DNA of 38,768 bases, from assembly GCA_014338185.1 (NCBI GenBank), contig QUBV01000024.1, positions 1-38,768 of the forward strand. Direction: 5' to 3'. The notes beneath the pieces were generated by a model that had not been told where the DNA came from, did no database searches, and worked only from the letters and a program-made list of their open reading frames with translations. The DNA is from Lysobacterales bacterium (GTDB lineage Bacteria; Pseudomonadota; Gammaproteobacteria; Xanthomonadales; Rhodanobacteraceae). Shown in pieces: positions 1-9,147 of this stretch. The position numbers were made by a program, and so were the translations under genes. How positions within the stretch are numbered: position 1 is the first letter of the stretch; every line of letters begins with the position of its first letter.

Positions 1-98
<98 letters not shown>

Positions 99-107
99 GG
101 GCCGCGG

Positions 108-138
108 CGCTGCCGCGCGCGCAAGTGCGCCGGCAGCG
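108..138 (+). other. Stem-loop after tuf
   Basis: CGCTGCCG (108-115) pairs with CGGCAGCG (131-138), and GCGC (117-120) with GCGC (127-130), with one bulged C, closing a 6-nt loop. It starts 10 nt after the tuf stop. No T-run follows directly; the nearest, TTTTCTTTT, is at 155-163. It may be a weak terminator or a 3' mRNA stabiliser for the str operon transcript. Confidence 0.45.
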
Positions 139-154
139 TGGTCTTGAGCAGGGC

Positions 155-183
155 TTTTCTTTTGCCGCGAACTGCACTATAGT
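155..183 (+). promoter_or_regulatory. Candidate S10 operon promoter
   Basis: TATAGT at 178-183 matches the sigma-70 -10 box at 5 of 6 positions. TTTTCT at 155-160 lies 17 nt upstream and matches TTGACA at 3 of 6. The -10 box sits inside a perfect 12-nt palindrome, GCACTATAGTGC (174-185). A start near 190 would give rpsJ a leader of about 330 nt. This is inferred from sequence; read-through from tuf is also possible. Confidence 0.45.
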
Positions 184-335
184 GCGCGGCTCCTTGCTGA
201 CACGGCGCCGAGTCGTGGCGGCAACAACAGCGAAATGAGGCGCAGGAAGCGCTTCGAGTTCGCGGACACGGACGGTCGACCGCGCTGCAGCGGTCACGGA
301 ACGGTGGTTGGGTTCCGTCTTGTTGCACATTCCAG

Positions 336-367
336 GATTGGGCGGGCCGGCAGCGGCCCGCCCAATC
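336..367 (+). promoter_or_regulatory. Perfect 14-bp hairpin in the rpsJ leader
   Basis: GATTGGGCGGGCCG (336-349) and CGGCCCGCCCAATC (354-367) are exact reverse complements around a 4-nt GCAG loop. A second, smaller stem CGGCCC/GGGCCG follows at 385-403. The hairpin lies 150 nt upstream of rpsJ and is followed by TGCTTGGTTGTGG, which is only mildly T-rich. In E. coli ribosomal protein L4 represses the S10 operon through a leader hairpin; a similar attenuator role here is inference. The rest of 99-517 holds no gene I can support. Confidence 0.6.
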
Positions 368-517
368 TGCTTGGTTGTGGTGGTCGGCCCGCGGCATGGG
401 CCGCATGCATGCGACCGCAAGGGCAGGCCGGCAGCGCCCCAGCAAGCGCCGGCGGACGGGATTCAACGAGCCCCGTCGCCACCGCACACTGTTCTTTCAG
501 ATTCAAGGGACACGGCA

Positions 518-829
518 ATGGCGGACCAGAAGATTCGTATCCGGCTCAAGGCGTTCGATCACCGCTTGATCGATCGTTCGGCGAGCGAAATCGTCGAGAC
601 GGCCAAGCGCACCGGCGCGACCGTACTCGGTCCGATTCCGCTGCCCACGAAGATCGAGCGCTACACGATCCTCGTGTCGCCGCACGCCGACAAGGATGCG
701 CGTGACCAGTACGAGACGCGCATCCACAAGCGCGTGATGGACATCGTCGACCCGAACGACAAGACCGTGGACGCGCTCATGAAGCTCGATCTCGCGGCCG
801 GCGTCGATGTACAGATCAAGCTGCACTGA
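518..829 (+). CDS. rpsJ: 30S ribosomal protein S10
   Basis: S10 is a small-subunit head protein and, as NusE, joins NusB in antitermination complexes. The 103-residue product has the length of the E. coli protein and the family sequence throughout, including the N-terminal [15 protein letters not shown] and the loop region [18 protein letters not shown] 518 is preceded by AAGGGA at 505-510, so upstream in-frame extension of the reading frame is rejected. It is the first gene of the S10 group, 11 nt before rplC, and its long leader is the likely control point for the whole cluster. Confidence 0.98.
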   Translation: MADQKIRIRLKAFDHRLIDRSASEIVETAKRTGATVLGPIPLPTKIERYTILVSPHADKDARDQYETRIHKRVMDIVDPNDKTVDALMKLDLAAGVDVQIKLH

Positions 830-840
830 GGCAATAGATC

Positions 841-1485
841 ATGAGTATCGGGTTGGTGGGTCGTAAGTGCGGCATGAGCCGCGTCTTTACCGAGGACGGC
901 CGTTCGGTGCCGGTGACGCTGATCGAGGCGACGCCGAACCGCGTGACGCAGGTCAAGACGGTCGAAAGCGACGGTTACAGCGCCGTGCAGGTCACGGCGG
1001 GCAGCAAGCGCGCCGGGCTGGTCAACAAGCCGCTGGCGGGTCATTACGCCAAGGCCAAGGTGACGGCCGGGCGCGGCCTGTGGGAATTTCGCGTCGATGC
1101 GGCCGAGCTGGGCAAGTACGCGGTCGGCGGTGAACTCAAGGCCGATGAGGTGTTCGCGGTCGGCCAGAAGGTCGACGTCGCGGGCGTGAGCAAGGGCAAG
1201 GGCTTCCAGGGCACGATCAAGCGCCATCACTTCACCATGGGTGATGCGACGCACGGCAACTCGTTGTCGCATCGCGCGCCTGGCTCGATCGGCCAGCGCC
1301 AGACGCCCGGTCGCGTGTTCCCGGGCAAGAAGATGGCCGGCCACATGGGCGCGGTGAATCGGTCCTCGCTCAATCTCGAAGTGGTCAAGATCGACAGCGA
1401 GCGGCACCTCATCGCGGTCAAGGGCGCCGTTCCGGGTGCACCGGGCGGCAATGTCGTGATCCGTCCTGCCGTCAAGTCGAAGTAA
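841..1485 (+). CDS. rplC: 50S ribosomal protein L3
   Basis: L3 is an early-assembly 23S rRNA-binding protein whose extended loop reaches toward the peptidyl-transferase centre. The 214-residue product (E. coli 209) begins [16 protein letters not shown] and carries the loop motif [20 protein letters not shown]. Gln152/Gln154 in that motif cover the site methylated by PrmB in E. coli. It sits 11 nt after rpsJ and 12 nt before rplD. The latter gap contains AAGGAGGAG, a very strong ribosome binding site for rplD. Confidence 0.98.
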   Translation: MSIGLVGRKCGMSRVFTEDGRSVPVTLIEATPNRVTQVKTVESDGYSAVQVTAGSKRAGLVNKPLAGHYAKAKVTAGRGLWEFRVDAAELGKYAVGGELKADEVFAVGQKVDVAGVSKGKGFQGTIKRHHFTMGDATHGNSLSHRAPGSIGQRQTPGRVFPGKKMAGHMGAVNRSSLNLEVVKIDSERHLIAVKGAVPGAPGGNVVIRPAVKSK

Positions 1486-1497
1486 GGAGGAGACGCC

Positions 1498-2100
1498 ATG
1501 GAACTCAACGTCATTGGCGCCAAGCCCGTCAGCGTGTCCGACGCGGTGTTCGGCAAGGACTTCCGCGAGGATCTCGTGCACCAGGTGGTGGTGGCCTACC
1601 GCAATGCGGGGCGCGCCGGCACCAAGCGGCAGAAGTCGCGTTCGGAAGTCAGCGGCACCACCAAGAAGTCCAAGCGCCAGAAGGGCGGCGGTGCGCGCCA
1701 TGGCGCGCTCACGGCGCCGATCTTCACCGGTGGCGGCGTGACTTTCGCGGCACGTCCGCGCAGCTTTGCGCAGAAGGTCAACCGCAAGATGTTCCGCGGT
1801 GCGATCGCCTCGATCCTGTCCGAACTCGCGCGCCAGGATCGCCTCGTCATCGTCGAGTCGATCGGCGTCGAGCAGCCGCGCACGAGCCTCATGGTGGCAC
1901 GGCTGGCCGAGCTCAATGCGGCCGGGCGCGTGGTGGTGGTCACCGAGAACGGTACCGAAGCGCTGTATCTGGCGGCGCGCAACATTCCCTATCTGCAGAT
2001 CGTCGATGTCGCGGCGCTCGACCCGGTCAGCCTGGTCGGCGCCGACAAGGTCGTGATGACGGTCGAGTCCCTCAAGCGTGCCGAGGAGTGGCTGGCGTGA
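1498..2100 (+). CDS. rplD: 50S ribosomal protein L4
   Basis: L4 binds 23S rRNA and lines the peptide exit tunnel. In E. coli it also represses its own operon at transcription and translation level through the S10 leader. The 200-residue product (E. coli 201) contains the long basic loop [18 protein letters not shown], around residues 60-77, and a globular alpha/beta domain on both sides. Its TGA overlaps the likely GTG start of rplW, so the two are probably translationally coupled. Whether autoregulation operates here is not shown by sequence alone, but the 336-367 hairpin is a natural target. Confidence 0.98.
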   Translation: MELNVIGAKPVSVSDAVFGKDFREDLVHQVVVAYRNAGRAGTKRQKSRSEVSGTTKKSKRQKGGGARHGALTAPIFTGGGVTFAARPRSFAQKVNRKMFRGAIASILSELARQDRLVIVESIGVEQPRTSLMVARLAELNAAGRVVVVTENGTEALYLAARNIPYLQIVDVAALDPVSLVGADKVVMTVESLKRAEEWLA

Positions 2101-2387
2101 AAGAGCAACTGTTCAGCGTCCTGCGTGCGCCGCACATCTCCGAAAAGAGTGCGCGCCTGCAAGAGACCAACCAGTACGTATTCGAGGTTGTGCAAGCCGC
2201 CACCAAGGCCGACGTGAAGGCCGCCGTGGAAGGCCTGTTCAGCGTCCAAGTGCAGTCGGTCAACCTGGTCAACATCAAGGGCAAGACCAGGTCGTTCCGC
2301 AATCGGGCCGGCAAGCGCGGCAGCAAGCGCAAGGCTTATGTTCGACTCGCCGATGGCCACACCATCGACGTGACGGCGAAGCCCTAA
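2097..2387 (+). CDS. rplW: 50S ribosomal protein L23
   Basis: L23 sits at the tunnel exit and docks trigger factor and SRP. The frame encodes [20 protein letters not shown] and the conserved C-terminal KKAYV-like strand ([16 protein letters not shown]). I place the start at GTG 2097, which overlaps the rplD stop as GTGA and has GAGGAG at 2083-2088 at good spacing; this gives 96 residues. An in-frame GTG at 2088 would add three residues but overlaps that ribosome binding site. GTG with a stop overlap suggests coupling to rplD translation. Confidence 0.95.
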   Translation: MKEQLFSVLRAPHISEKSARLQETNQYVFEVVQAATKADVKAAVEGLFSVQVQSVNLVNIKGKTRSFRNRAGKRGSKRKAYVRLADGHTIDVTAKP

Positions 2388-2438
2388 GACCGTGTCCATG
2401 GGCGCCCGCGGCGACCATGGGAATCAGGAAAAGACATC

Positions 2439-3266
2439 ATGGCACTGATCACAGTCAAACCCACTTCCGCCGGACGCCGCGCCGTGGTGCGCGTGTCGAC
2501 GCCGGGGTTGCACAAGGGCGCGCCGTACGCGCCGTTGACCGAGGCACAGTCCAACACGGGCGGCCGCAACCATTACGGGCGCATCACCACGCGCCACAAG
2601 GGCGGTGGTTCCAAGCAGCATTACCGCATCATCGACTTCAAGCGCGACAAGGAAAACATCGCGTGCCGGATCGAGCGGATCGAGTACGATCCCAACCGCA
2701 CCGCCCACATCGCGTTGCTGTGCTTCGTCGATGGCGAGCGTCGCTACATCATCGCGCCCAAGGGCGCCAAGGTGGGCGACCAGCTGATGTCGGGCCGCGA
2801 TGCGCCGATCAAGGTCGGCAATTCGTTGCCGCTGCGCAACATCCCGATCGGCTCGGTCGTGCATTGCATCGAAATGAAGCCTGGCAAGGGTGCGCAGATC
2901 GCGCGTTCGGCCGGTGCCTCGGCACAGCTCGTCGCACGTGAGCAGGGTTACGCCACCTTGCGCCTGCGTTCGGGCGAAATGCGCAAGGTGCCCGCCGATT
3001 GCCGCGCCACCATCGGGGAAGTGGGCAATTCGGAGCACAACCTCGAGAAGCTCGGCAAGGCCGGCGCGTCGCGCTGGCGCGGCGTGCGTCCGACCGTGCG
3101 TGGGGCGGTGATGAACCCCGTCGACCATCCGCATGGTGGTGGTGAAGCCAAGGCGGGCCAGGGCAATCCGCACCCGGTGTCGCCGTGGGGCATGCCCACC
3201 AAGGGCTACAAGACTCGCAAGAACAAGCGCACGACGCAGTTCATCGTCCGCGATCGCAGGGGTTAA
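2439..3266 (+). CDS. rplB: 50S ribosomal protein L2
   Basis: L2 is one of the largest and most conserved 50S proteins, needed for subunit association and peptidyl-transferase function. The 275-residue product (E. coli 273) contains the signature [16 protein letters not shown]; its histidines fall at residues 230 and 232, the region of functionally important His229 in E. coli. An OB-like domain precedes an SH3-like barrel, and the tail is basic ([18 protein letters not shown]). A 51-nt gap separates it from rplW, and rpsS follows 3 nt after its stop. Confidence 0.98.
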   Translation: MALITVKPTSAGRRAVVRVSTPGLHKGAPYAPLTEAQSNTGGRNHYGRITTRHKGGGSKQHYRIIDFKRDKENIACRIERIEYDPNRTAHIALLCFVDGERRYIIAPKGAKVGDQLMSGRDAPIKVGNSLPLRNIPIGSVVHCIEMKPGKGAQIARSAGASAQLVAREQGYATLRLRSGEMRKVPADCRATIGEVGNSEHNLEKLGKAGASRWRGVRPTVRGAVMNPVDHPHGGGEAKAGQGNPHPVSPWGMPTKGYKTRKNKRTTQFIVRDRRG

Positions 3267-3269
3267 TCA

Positions 3270-3548
3270 ATGGCACGCTCTCTGAAGAAAGGCCCGTTCG
3301 TCGACCACCACCTGATGAAGAAGGTGGAAACCGCGGGCAGCAGCAAGAAGCCGATCAAGACCTGGTCGCGGCGTTCGATGGTGGTGCCGGAGATGGTCGG
3401 CTTCACGCTGGCCATCCACAACGGCCGCCAGCACGTTCCGGTGTTGGTCAACGAAAACATGGTCGGGCACAAGCTCGGCGAATTCGCGGTGACGCGGACG
3501 TTCAAGGCGCACGGCGGCGACAAGAAAGCCGCGGATGCCAAGAAGTGA
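3270..3548 (+). CDS. rpsS: 30S ribosomal protein S19
   Basis: S19 lies in the 30S head with S13 and contacts the A-site finger. The 92-residue product equals the E. coli length and begins [19 protein letters not shown], with the conserved core [20 protein letters not shown]. It starts 3 nt after rplB and its TGA overlaps possible upstream starts of rplV. The tail [11 protein letters not shown] is lysine-rich, as usual. No anomaly seen. Confidence 0.98.
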   Translation: MARSLKKGPFVDHHLMKKVETAGSSKKPIKTWSRRSMVVPEMVGFTLAIHNGRQHVPVLVNENMVGHKLGEFAVTRTFKAHGGDKKAADAKK

Positions 3549-3559
3549 CGGTGAATACG

Positions 3560-3889
3560 ATGGAAGCCAAAGCGATCCTGCGCAGCGCGCGCATCTCCCC
3601 GCAGAAGGCCCGCCTGGTCGCCGACCAGGTGCGCGGGCTGCCGGTGGACCGGGCCACCAACCTGCTGCAGTTCAGCGACAAGAAGGCCGCGCACCTGATC
3701 CGCAAGGTGCTGCTGTCGGCGGTGGCCAACGCCGAGAACAACCTCGGTGCCGACGTGGACGAGCTCAAGGTGGCGCGCATCTTCGTGGACGAGGGCGCGA
3801 TCATCAAGCGCATGCATGCGCGTGCCAAGGGCCGCGGTTCGCGCATCTCCAAGCGTACCAGCCACATCACCGTGGTTGTCGGCGAATAA
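3560..3889 (+). CDS. rplV: 50S ribosomal protein L22
   Basis: L22 spans the 50S from surface to exit tunnel; its beta-hairpin is a known site of macrolide resistance changes. ATG 3560 gives 109 residues, [20 protein letters not shown] onward, against 110 in E. coli. The hairpin tip [20 protein letters not shown] is present and intact. In-frame GTG codons at 3545 and 3551 could extend the N-terminus by up to five residues, and GTG 3545 overlaps the rpsS stop, so the exact start is uncertain. rpsC begins 14 nt downstream. Confidence 0.96.
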   Translation: MEAKAILRSARISPQKARLVADQVRGLPVDRATNLLQFSDKKAAHLIRKVLLSAVANAENNLGADVDELKVARIFVDEGAIIKRMHARAKGRGSRISKRTSHITVVVGE

Positions 3890-3903
3890 ACGGGACGATA
3901 CTC

Positions 3904-4611
3904 ATGGGTCATAAAGTCAATCCGATCGGCATCCGCCTGGGCATCGCCAAGGACTGGAACTCGAAGTGGTTTGCCGGCAAGCGCGAATATGCGCAGTACC
4001 TGGGCGCCGACCTCAAGGTGCGCGAGCTGCTCAAGAAGAAGCTGGCGCAGGCCGGCATCTCCAGGATCCAGATCGAGCGCCCGGCCAAGACCGCGCGCGT
4101 CACGATCTTCACCGCGCGTCCCGGTGTCGTGATCGGCAAGAAGGGCGAGGACATCGAGAAGCTGCGCAAGGAAGTCTCCGACGTGATGGGCGTGCCCGCG
4201 CACATCAACGTGAGCGAAGTGCGCAAGCCCGAACTCGACGCGCAGCTCGTCGCCGAATCGATTGCGCAGCAGCTTGAGCGCCGCATCATGTTCCGCCGCG
4301 CGATGAAGCGCTCGGTGCAGAATGCGATGCGCCTGGGCGCACTCGGCATCAAGGTCAATGTCGCCGGCCGCCTCAACGGTGCGGAAATCGCCCGCTCGGA
4401 GTGGTATCGCGAGGGTCGCGTGCCGCTGCACACGTTGCGCGCCGATATCGACTACGGCTTTGCCGAGGCGTCGACCACCTACGGAATCATTGGCGTCAAG
4501 GTGTGGGTCTACAAGGGTGAGATCTTCGACCTGCACGCCGCCCAGCAGGAAGCCAAGGCCGAGGCCGCGGAAGAACGTCCGCAGCGCCGTGCGCCGAAGG
4601 CAGGAGCGTAA
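3904..4611 (+). CDS. rpsC: 30S ribosomal protein S3
   Basis: S3 forms part of the mRNA entry channel and helicase face of the 30S subunit. The 235-residue product (E. coli 233) starts [20 protein letters not shown]. It has a type II KH domain with the GKKG loop at residues 78-81 and the C-terminal S3 domain ([20 protein letters not shown]). The tail [17 protein letters not shown] is a flexible basic and acidic extension of family-typical length. It is 14 nt after rplV and 3 nt before rplP. Confidence 0.98.
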   Translation: MGHKVNPIGIRLGIAKDWNSKWFAGKREYAQYLGADLKVRELLKKKLAQAGISRIQIERPAKTARVTIFTARPGVVIGKKGEDIEKLRKEVSDVMGVPAHINVSEVRKPELDAQLVAESIAQQLERRIMFRRAMKRSVQNAMRLGALGIKVNVAGRLNGAEIARSEWYREGRVPLHTLRADIDYGFAEASTTYGIIGVKVWVYKGEIFDLHAAQQEAKAEAAEERPQRRAPKAGA

Positions 4612-4614
4612 GTC

Positions 4615-5028
4615 ATGCTGCAACCCAAGCGCACCAAGTTTCGCAAGGTCCAGAAGGCCCGCAATCGCGGCCTGTCCTACGTCTCCAACAAGGTCAGCTT
4701 CGGCGAATTCGGCCTCAAGGCGACCACGCACGGTCTGCTGACCGCGCGCCAGATCGAGGCGGCCCGCCGCTGCATCACGCGCTACGTCAAGCGCGGCGGC
4801 AAGCTGTGGATCCGCGTGTTCCCGGACAAGCCGATCACCAAGAAGCCGATCGAAGTCCGCATGGGCAGCGGCAAGGGCAACGTCGAGCTGTGGGTGGCGC
4901 CGATCCAGCCCGGCCGCATGTTGTACGAAATCGAAGGCGTCGCCGAAAACGAGGCGCGCGAGGCGTTTCGCCTGGCCGCCGCCAAGCTCTCGGTCCAAAC
5001 CCAATTCGTCGCGCGTACGGTGCTGTGA
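4615..5028 (+). CDS. rplP: 50S ribosomal protein L16
   Basis: L16 is essential for late 50S assembly and for placing tRNA in the A and P sites. The 137-residue product begins [19 protein letters not shown] and carries the loop [20 protein letters not shown]. Arg82 in that loop aligns with E. coli Arg81, which is hydroxylated by a 2-oxoglutarate oxygenase. Its TGA overlaps the ATG of rpmC (TGATG), a coupling arrangement shared with many bacteria. Confidence 0.98.
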   Translation: MLQPKRTKFRKVQKARNRGLSYVSNKVSFGEFGLKATTHGLLTARQIEAARRCITRYVKRGGKLWIRVFPDKPITKKPIEVRMGSGKGNVELWVAPIQPGRMLYEIEGVAENEAREAFRLAAAKLSVQTQFVARTVL

Positions 5029-5222
5029 TGGAACTCAAGGAACTCCGCCAACAGAACGAGCAGCAGCTCACCGAACATCTGCGCGAGCTGCGTCGTGAAC
5101 AATTCAACCTGCGCATGCAGAAGGGCTCCGGCCAGCTGACGCAGACCCATCAGTTTGGCCGCGTTCGCCGCGAGATCGCGCAGGTCAAGCACCTGCTCGG
5201 CGCGAAGAACAAGGGGCAGTGA
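5028..5222 (+). CDS. rpmC: 50S ribosomal protein L29
   Basis: L29 is a small helical protein beside the tunnel exit next to L23. The 64-residue product, [20 protein letters not shown] onward, is a predicted antiparallel helical hairpin and is the same size as the E. coli protein (63). The start ATG overlaps the rplP stop by one base, and rpsQ begins 1 nt after the L29 stop. Translation of the three genes is therefore probably coupled. Confidence 0.97.
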   Translation: MELKELRQQNEQQLTEHLRELRREQFNLRMQKGSGQLTQTHQFGRVRREIAQVKHLLGAKNKGQ

Positions 5223-5223
5223 A

Positions 5224-5487
5224 ATGAGCGAGAGCGAAAAGAAGGCGCGGACCCTCGAAGGGCGCGTCGTATCCAACAAGATGGCCAAGACGGTGACCGT
5301 CCTGCTTGAGCGCCAGGTGCAGCATCCGCTGTACGGCAAGATCGTGCGCCGCTCCACCAAGGTGCACGCGCATGATGAGGCCGGCGAGTGCCGTGAGGGC
5401 GATGTCGTGCGCATCACCGAGTGCCGGCCGCTTTCCAAGACCAAGAACTGGCGCGTGGTGAAGGTCGTCACGCGCGCCGAAGCCTGA
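5224..5487 (+). CDS. rpsQ: 30S ribosomal protein S17
   Basis: S17 is a primary 16S rRNA-binding protein with an OB fold. The 87-residue product (E. coli 84) contains [20 protein letters not shown] and the characteristic loop [19 protein letters not shown]. It begins one base after the rpmC stop and closes the S10 group. A 25-nt spacer with GGGAGA leads to rplN, the first gene of the spc group. No separate promoter is evident in that spacer, so the S10 and spc groups appear fused. Confidence 0.98.
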   Translation: MSESEKKARTLEGRVVSNKMAKTVTVLLERQVQHPLYGKIVRRSTKVHAHDEAGECREGDVVRITECRPLSKTKNWRVVKVVTRAEA

Positions 5488-5512
5488 GCGTGGGGCAAAG
5501 GGAGACAGCGAC

Positions 5513-5881
5513 ATGATCCAGATGCAGACCACGCTGGCCGCGGCGGACAACAGCGGCGCCAAGGAACTCATGTGCATCAAGGTGCTGGGTGGCTCCAAGC
5601 GCCGCTATGCGCAGATTGGTGACGTGATCAAGGTGTCGGTGCGCGATGCGATTCCGCGCGGCAAGGTCAAGAAGGGCGAGGTCTACGACGCCGTGGTGGT
5701 GCGCACGCGCAAGGGCGTGCGGCGTGCCGATGGTTCGTTGATCCGTTTCGACGGCAATGCGGCCGTCCTGCTCAACAACAAGCTCGAGCCGATCGGCACC
5801 CGCATCTTCGGGCCGGTGACGCGCGAGCTGCGCAGCGAGCGCTTCATGAAGATCGTCTCGCTTGCGCCGGAAGTCCTGTAA
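5513..5881 (+). CDS. rplN: 50S ribosomal protein L14
   Basis: L14 lies at the subunit interface and is a binding site for the silencing factor RsfS. The 122-residue product starts [20 protein letters not shown] and keeps the signature [17 protein letters not shown]. coli L14 is 123 residues. It heads the spc group; rplX follows after 11 nt. No anomaly seen. Confidence 0.98.
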   Translation: MIQMQTTLAAADNSGAKELMCIKVLGGSKRRYAQIGDVIKVSVRDAIPRGKVKKGEVYDAVVVRTRKGVRRADGSLIRFDGNAAVLLNNKLEPIGTRIFGPVTRELRSERFMKIVSLAPEVL

Positions 5882-5892
5882 GGGGTGATGTC

Positions 5893-6207
5893 ATGAACCG
5901 TATCCGCAAGGGCGACCAGGTCGTGGTGATCGCCGGCAAGAGCAAGGGTCAGAAGGGCACCGTGGCCCGCGTCACGGGCGAGTCCGTGTTCGTCGAGAAC
6001 GTGAACATGGTCAAGCGCCACACCAAGCCCAATCCGCAGGCCAACCAGCCTGGCGGGATTGTCGAGCGCGAGGCTCCCATCCACATTTCCAACGTAATGC
6101 TGTTCAACACCGCCACCGGCAAGGGTGAGCGCGTGGGCTTCAAGACGCTCCAGACGGGGCGCAAGGTCCGCGTGTACCGTTCCACCGGTGAAGTGGTTGA
6201 CGCCTGA
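5893..6207 (+). CDS. rplX: 50S ribosomal protein L24
   Basis: L24 is an assembly initiator of the 50S subunit and reaches the tunnel exit. The 104-residue product equals the E. coli length. It opens with the KOW motif, [19 protein letters not shown], at residues 3-21, and continues with [16 protein letters not shown]. It lies 11 nt after rplN and 11 nt before rplE. Confidence 0.98.
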   Translation: MNRIRKGDQVVVIAGKSKGQKGTVARVTGESVFVENVNMVKRHTKPNPQANQPGGIVEREAPIHISNVMLFNTATGKGERVGFKTLQTGRKVRVYRSTGEVVDA

Positions 6208-6218
6208 GGTCCGCTGTC

Positions 6219-6758
6219 ATGACGCGTCTTGCGAAATACTACAAAGAACAGGTCGTGCCGAAGCTGACCGACCGCTTCAAGTACACCAATCCGATGCAGG
6301 TGCCGCGCCTGACCAAGATCACGCTCAACATGGGCGTGGGCGAGGCGGTGGGCAACAAGAAGATTCTCGAGAATGCCGTGGCCGATATGGCCAAGATCTC
6401 GGGCCAGAAGCCGGTCGTGACGCTGTCGCGAAAGGCCCACGCCACGTTCAAGATCCGCGAGAACTGGCCGATCGGCTGCAAGGTCACGCTGCGCCGCGCG
6501 CACATGTACGAGTTCCTCGACCGCCTGATCAACATTGCGTTGCCGCGCGTGCGCGACTTCCGCGGCATTTCCGGCCGCTCGTTCGATGGTCGCGGCAATT
6601 TCAACATGGGCATCAAGGAACAGATCATCTTCCCCGAAATCGATTTCGACCAGATCGATGCACTGCGCGGCATGGACATCGCAATCACCACCACCGCGCG
6701 CACCAACGACGAAGCCAAGGCGCTGCTCGAGGCCTTCAACTTCCCGTTCCGCAACTAA
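6219..6758 (+). CDS. rplE: 50S ribosomal protein L5
   Basis: L5 binds 5S rRNA and contacts P-site tRNA and the 30S head. At 179 residues it is the same length as E. coli L5. The conserved [18 protein letters not shown] and the C-terminal [19 protein letters not shown] are present. The order rplX-rplE-rpsN is the standard spc order. A 15-nt spacer separates it from rpsN. Confidence 0.98.
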   Translation: MTRLAKYYKEQVVPKLTDRFKYTNPMQVPRLTKITLNMGVGEAVGNKKILENAVADMAKISGQKPVVTLSRKAHATFKIRENWPIGCKVTLRRAHMYEFLDRLINIALPRVRDFRGISGRSFDGRGNFNMGIKEQIIFPEIDFDQIDALRGMDIAITTTARTNDEAKALLEAFNFPFRN

Positions 6759-6773
6759 TCGCAGGCGATACCG

Positions 6774-7079
6774 ATGGCCAAGCGTTCAATGATCAACCGC
6801 GACATCAAGCGTGCCAAGCTGGTGAAGCGCCATGCCGCCAAGCGGGCGGAACTCAAGAAGATCGTGTCGAGCACGACCGCTTCGTACGACGACAAGCTCG
6901 CGGCCGCAGTCAAGCTGCAGAAGCTGCCGCGTGACTCCAGTCCGTCGCGCCAGCGCAATCGCTGCGAGCTGACCGGCCGCTCGCGCGGCGTCTACAAGAA
7001 GTTCGGCCTGGCGCGCCACAAGCTGCGCGAAGCCACCATGCGTGGTGACGTGCCGGGCTTGCGCAAGGCCAGCTGGTAA
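6774..7079 (+). CDS. rpsN: 30S ribosomal protein S14 (zinc-independent long form)
   Basis: S14 is a late-assembling head protein near S3 and S10. The product has 101 residues and only one cysteine ([12 protein letters not shown]), so it is the long form without the CxxC zinc ribbon, as in E. coli. The C-terminal [20 protein letters not shown] is typical. A 52-nt spacer precedes rpsH. Confidence 0.98.
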   Translation: MAKRSMINRDIKRAKLVKRHAAKRAELKKIVSSTTASYDDKLAAAVKLQKLPRDSSPSRQRNRCELTGRSRGVYKKFGLARHKLREATMRGDVPGLRKASW

Positions 7080-7131
7080 GTCCCTTTCTCCCGCCTTCCA
7101 GCGGATATCGATGCTAGTCAGGAATTGAAAC

Positions 7132-7527
7132 ATGAGCATGACTGATCCCATCGCCGACATGTTCACGCGCATCCGCAATGCGCAAGCCACGGGCAAGCGT
7201 TCCGTGGCGATGCCGGCTTCCCGTGTCAAGCAGGCCATTGCCAAGCTGCTCAAGGATGAAGGCTACGTCGCCGACGTCCAATCGAGCATGGTCGAGGGCA
7301 AGGCCCGCCTCGAAATCGCCCTCAAGTACCACGAAGGCAAGCCGGTGATCGCGCGCATCGAGCGCGTGAGTCGCTCGGGCCTGCGCGTGTATCGCGGCAA
7401 GGACGAACTGCCCAAGGTCCTCAACGGATTGGGTATTTCGATCGTTTCCACCTCGTCGGGCCTCATGACCGACGCACAGGCGCGCAAGAAGGGCCTGGGC
7501 GGCGAAGTCATCGGCCTGGTCGCCTGA
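7132..7527 (+). CDS. rpsH: 30S ribosomal protein S8
   Basis: S8 binds 16S helix 21 and in E. coli represses the spc operon by binding an rplE mRNA mimic of its rRNA site. The 131-residue product starts [18 protein letters not shown] and ends [11 protein letters not shown], with the conserved [20 protein letters not shown]. The spacer upstream (7080-7131) ends with AGGAATTGAAAC, giving an acceptable ribosome binding site. Confidence 0.98.
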   Translation: MSMTDPIADMFTRIRNAQATGKRSVAMPASRVKQAIAKLLKDEGYVADVQSSMVEGKARLEIALKYHEGKPVIARIERVSRSGLRVYRGKDELPKVLNGLGISIVSTSSGLMTDAQARKKGLGGEVIGLVA

Positions 7528-7547
7528 TGGCTCTTGGAGGAATTCCC

Positions 7548-8075
7548 ATGTCACGCGTTGCCAAGAAGCCGATCCAGCTGCCCAAGGGCGTGGAGTGCCA
7601 GGTCAAGTCCGATGCGATCACCGTCAAGGGCCCCAAGGGCAGCCTGTCGATGGCGCCTCTGCACGGCGTCACCGTGAGCGTAGAGAACGGTTCGATCGCC
7701 TGTGCCGCACAGGATGCCGACACCATCAAGATGGCCGGCACCACCCGCGCGCTGCTGGCGAGCATGGTCACCGGCGTCACCGAAGGCTACCAGCGCAAGC
7801 TCGAACTCGTCGGCGTGGGTTTTCGTGCCGCGCTGCAGGGCAAGGACCTCAATCTCACGCTTGGGTTCTCGCACCCGGTGGTGTTCAAGGCGCCTGAAGG
7901 CATCACCATCACGGTGCCGGCGCAGACCGAAATCCTCGTGGCCGGTGCCGACAAGCAGCAGGTCGGACAGGTTGCGGCGAAGATCCGCGGATTCCGTCCG
8001 CCCGAGCCCTACAAGGGCAAGGGCGTGCGCTACGCGGGCGAACAGATCACCCTCAAGGAAGCCAAGAAGGCGTAA
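7548..8075 (+). CDS. rplF: 50S ribosomal protein L6
   Basis: L6 lies near the sarcin-ricin loop and helps bind elongation factors. ATG 7548 gives 175 residues (E. coli 177), [20 protein letters not shown] onward. The duplicated L6 fold ends in the [20 protein letters not shown] signature. GGAGG at 7536-7540 fixes this start, so the longer frame beginning at the rpsH stop is not used. An 81-nt spacer with short stems (TGCGG/CCGCA and CTCTC/GAGAG) leads to rplR. Confidence 0.98.
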   Translation: MSRVAKKPIQLPKGVECQVKSDAITVKGPKGSLSMAPLHGVTVSVENGSIACAAQDADTIKMAGTTRALLASMVTGVTEGYQRKLELVGVGFRAALQGKDLNLTLGFSHPVVFKAPEGITITVPAQTEILVAGADKQQVGQVAAKIRGFRPPEPYKGKGVRYAGEQITLKEAKKA

Positions 8076-8156
8076 TGCGGGGTTTCCGCAAGGGCCGGGC
8101 CGCCATGTGCCGGACCTCTCGATGAGAGCAGCCGATCCGCTTCTGGAGCCAATACC

Positions 8157-8510
8157 ATGGAAAAGAACATCGCAAGACTGCGTCGCGCCAAGTCCACGCG
8201 CGCCCACATCCGTACCCTGGGCGTACCGCGCCTGTCGGTCCATCGCAGCGCCCAGCACATCTATGCGCAGGTGCAAAGCGCCGATGGCAGCACCGTGATC
8301 GCTGCCGCCTCGACGCTGCAGAAGGCGGTCAAGGACGGACTCAAGGGCACCAAGAACAAGAGTGCGGCGGCCGCGGTCGGCAAGGCCGTCGCCGAAGCGG
8401 CACTCAAGGCCGGCGTGGATACCGTGGCCTTCGATCGCTCCGGCTTCCGCTACCACGGTCGCATCCAGGCGCTGGCCGATGCAGCGCGCGAGGCGGGCCT
8501 GAAGTTCTGA
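8157..8510 (+). CDS. rplR: 50S ribosomal protein L18
   Basis: L18 carries 5S rRNA into the 50S subunit together with L5 and L25. The 117-residue product equals the E. coli length and ends [20 protein letters not shown], the family signature. The start [20 protein letters not shown] is preceded by CTGGAGCCAATACC, which includes a GGAG ribosome binding site. Spacers before it (81 nt) and after it (121 nt) are unusually long for this cluster. Confidence 0.98.
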   Translation: MEKNIARLRRAKSTRAHIRTLGVPRLSVHRSAQHIYAQVQSADGSTVIAAASTLQKAVKDGLKGTKNKSAAAAVGKAVAEAALKAGVDTVAFDRSGFRYHGRIQALADAAREAGLKF

Positions 8511-8520
8511 ATTTGCGCGT

Positions 8521-8545
8521 ACGGGCGCCGCTGGCGCCGGCCCGT
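8521..8545 (+). other. Stem-loop in the rplR-rpsE spacer
   Basis: ACGGGC (8521-8526) pairs with GCCCGT (8540-8545), with further GC pairing possible inside (GGCGCC occurs twice). It is the structured part of the 121-nt rplR-rpsE spacer, which otherwise holds no gene. CCGGCAATACC follows at 8553-8563 and recurs in the rpsD-rpoA spacer. No T-run follows, so termination is unlikely; an RNA-processing or regulatory role is only a guess. Confidence 0.35.
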
Positions 8546-8631
8546 GCAGTCACCGGCAATACCCACAACTCCAAGCGGCCCAGCCGCAAGTACAAGTCCG
8601 CACTGCGCTGCAGGCGGCACACAGGTGAATC

Positions 8632-9147
8632 ATGGCAACCAACAGCAATGATCGTGAAAACAGCGATGGCTTCCTTGAGAAGCTCATCGCCGTCAACCGT
8701 GTGGCCAAGACCGTCAAGGGCGGCCGCCAGATGAGCTTCACCGCGCTGACCGTGGTCGGCGATGGCGAAGGTCGCGTCGGCTTCGGCTATGGCAAGGCCC
8801 GCGAGGTCCCGGTCGCAATCTCCAAGGCGATGGAACATGCGCGCAAGGGCATGATCAAGGTGCAGCTCAACAACGGCACGCTGTTCCACGCAGTCAAGGC
8901 CAATCATGGCGCGGCGCGCGTGTTCATGCAGCCGGCCTCGGAAGGTACCGGCGTGATCGCCGGTGGCGCGATGCGCGCGGTGCTCGAGGTGGTCGGTGTG
9001 AAGAACGTGCTGGCGAAGGCGGTCGGCTCGCGCAACCCGATCAACCTGGTGCGGGCCACGATCAATGGTCTGCAGTCGATGGTGTCGCCCGAGCGCATCG
9101 CGTCCAAGCGTGGCAAGACGGTCGAAGAGGTGCTTGGCAATGAGTAA
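8632..9147 (+). CDS. rpsE: 30S ribosomal protein S5
   Basis: S5 shapes the mRNA entry channel and decoding fidelity with S3 and S4. The 171-residue product (E. coli 167) has the double-stranded RNA-binding N-domain, [20 protein letters not shown], and the C-terminal S5 domain. The loop [20 protein letters not shown] is typical. AGGTGA at 8622-8627 is a good ribosome binding site. The last codons overlap rpmD by 8 nt (ATGAGTAA). Confidence 0.98.
   Translation: MATNSNDRENSDGFLEKLIAVNRVAKTVKGGRQMSFTALTVVGDGEGRVGFGYGKAREVPVAISKAMEHARKGMIKVQLNNGTLFHAVKANHGAARVFMQPASEGTGVIAGGAMRAVLEVVGVKNVLAKAVGSRNPINLVRATINGLQSMVSPERIASKRGKTVEEVLGNE

Noticed and set aside
308-517. In-frame upstream extension of rpsJ by 70 codons
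   Set aside because: S10 is about 103 residues in the family; ATG 518 has a good ribosome binding site and the extension runs through the leader hairpin.
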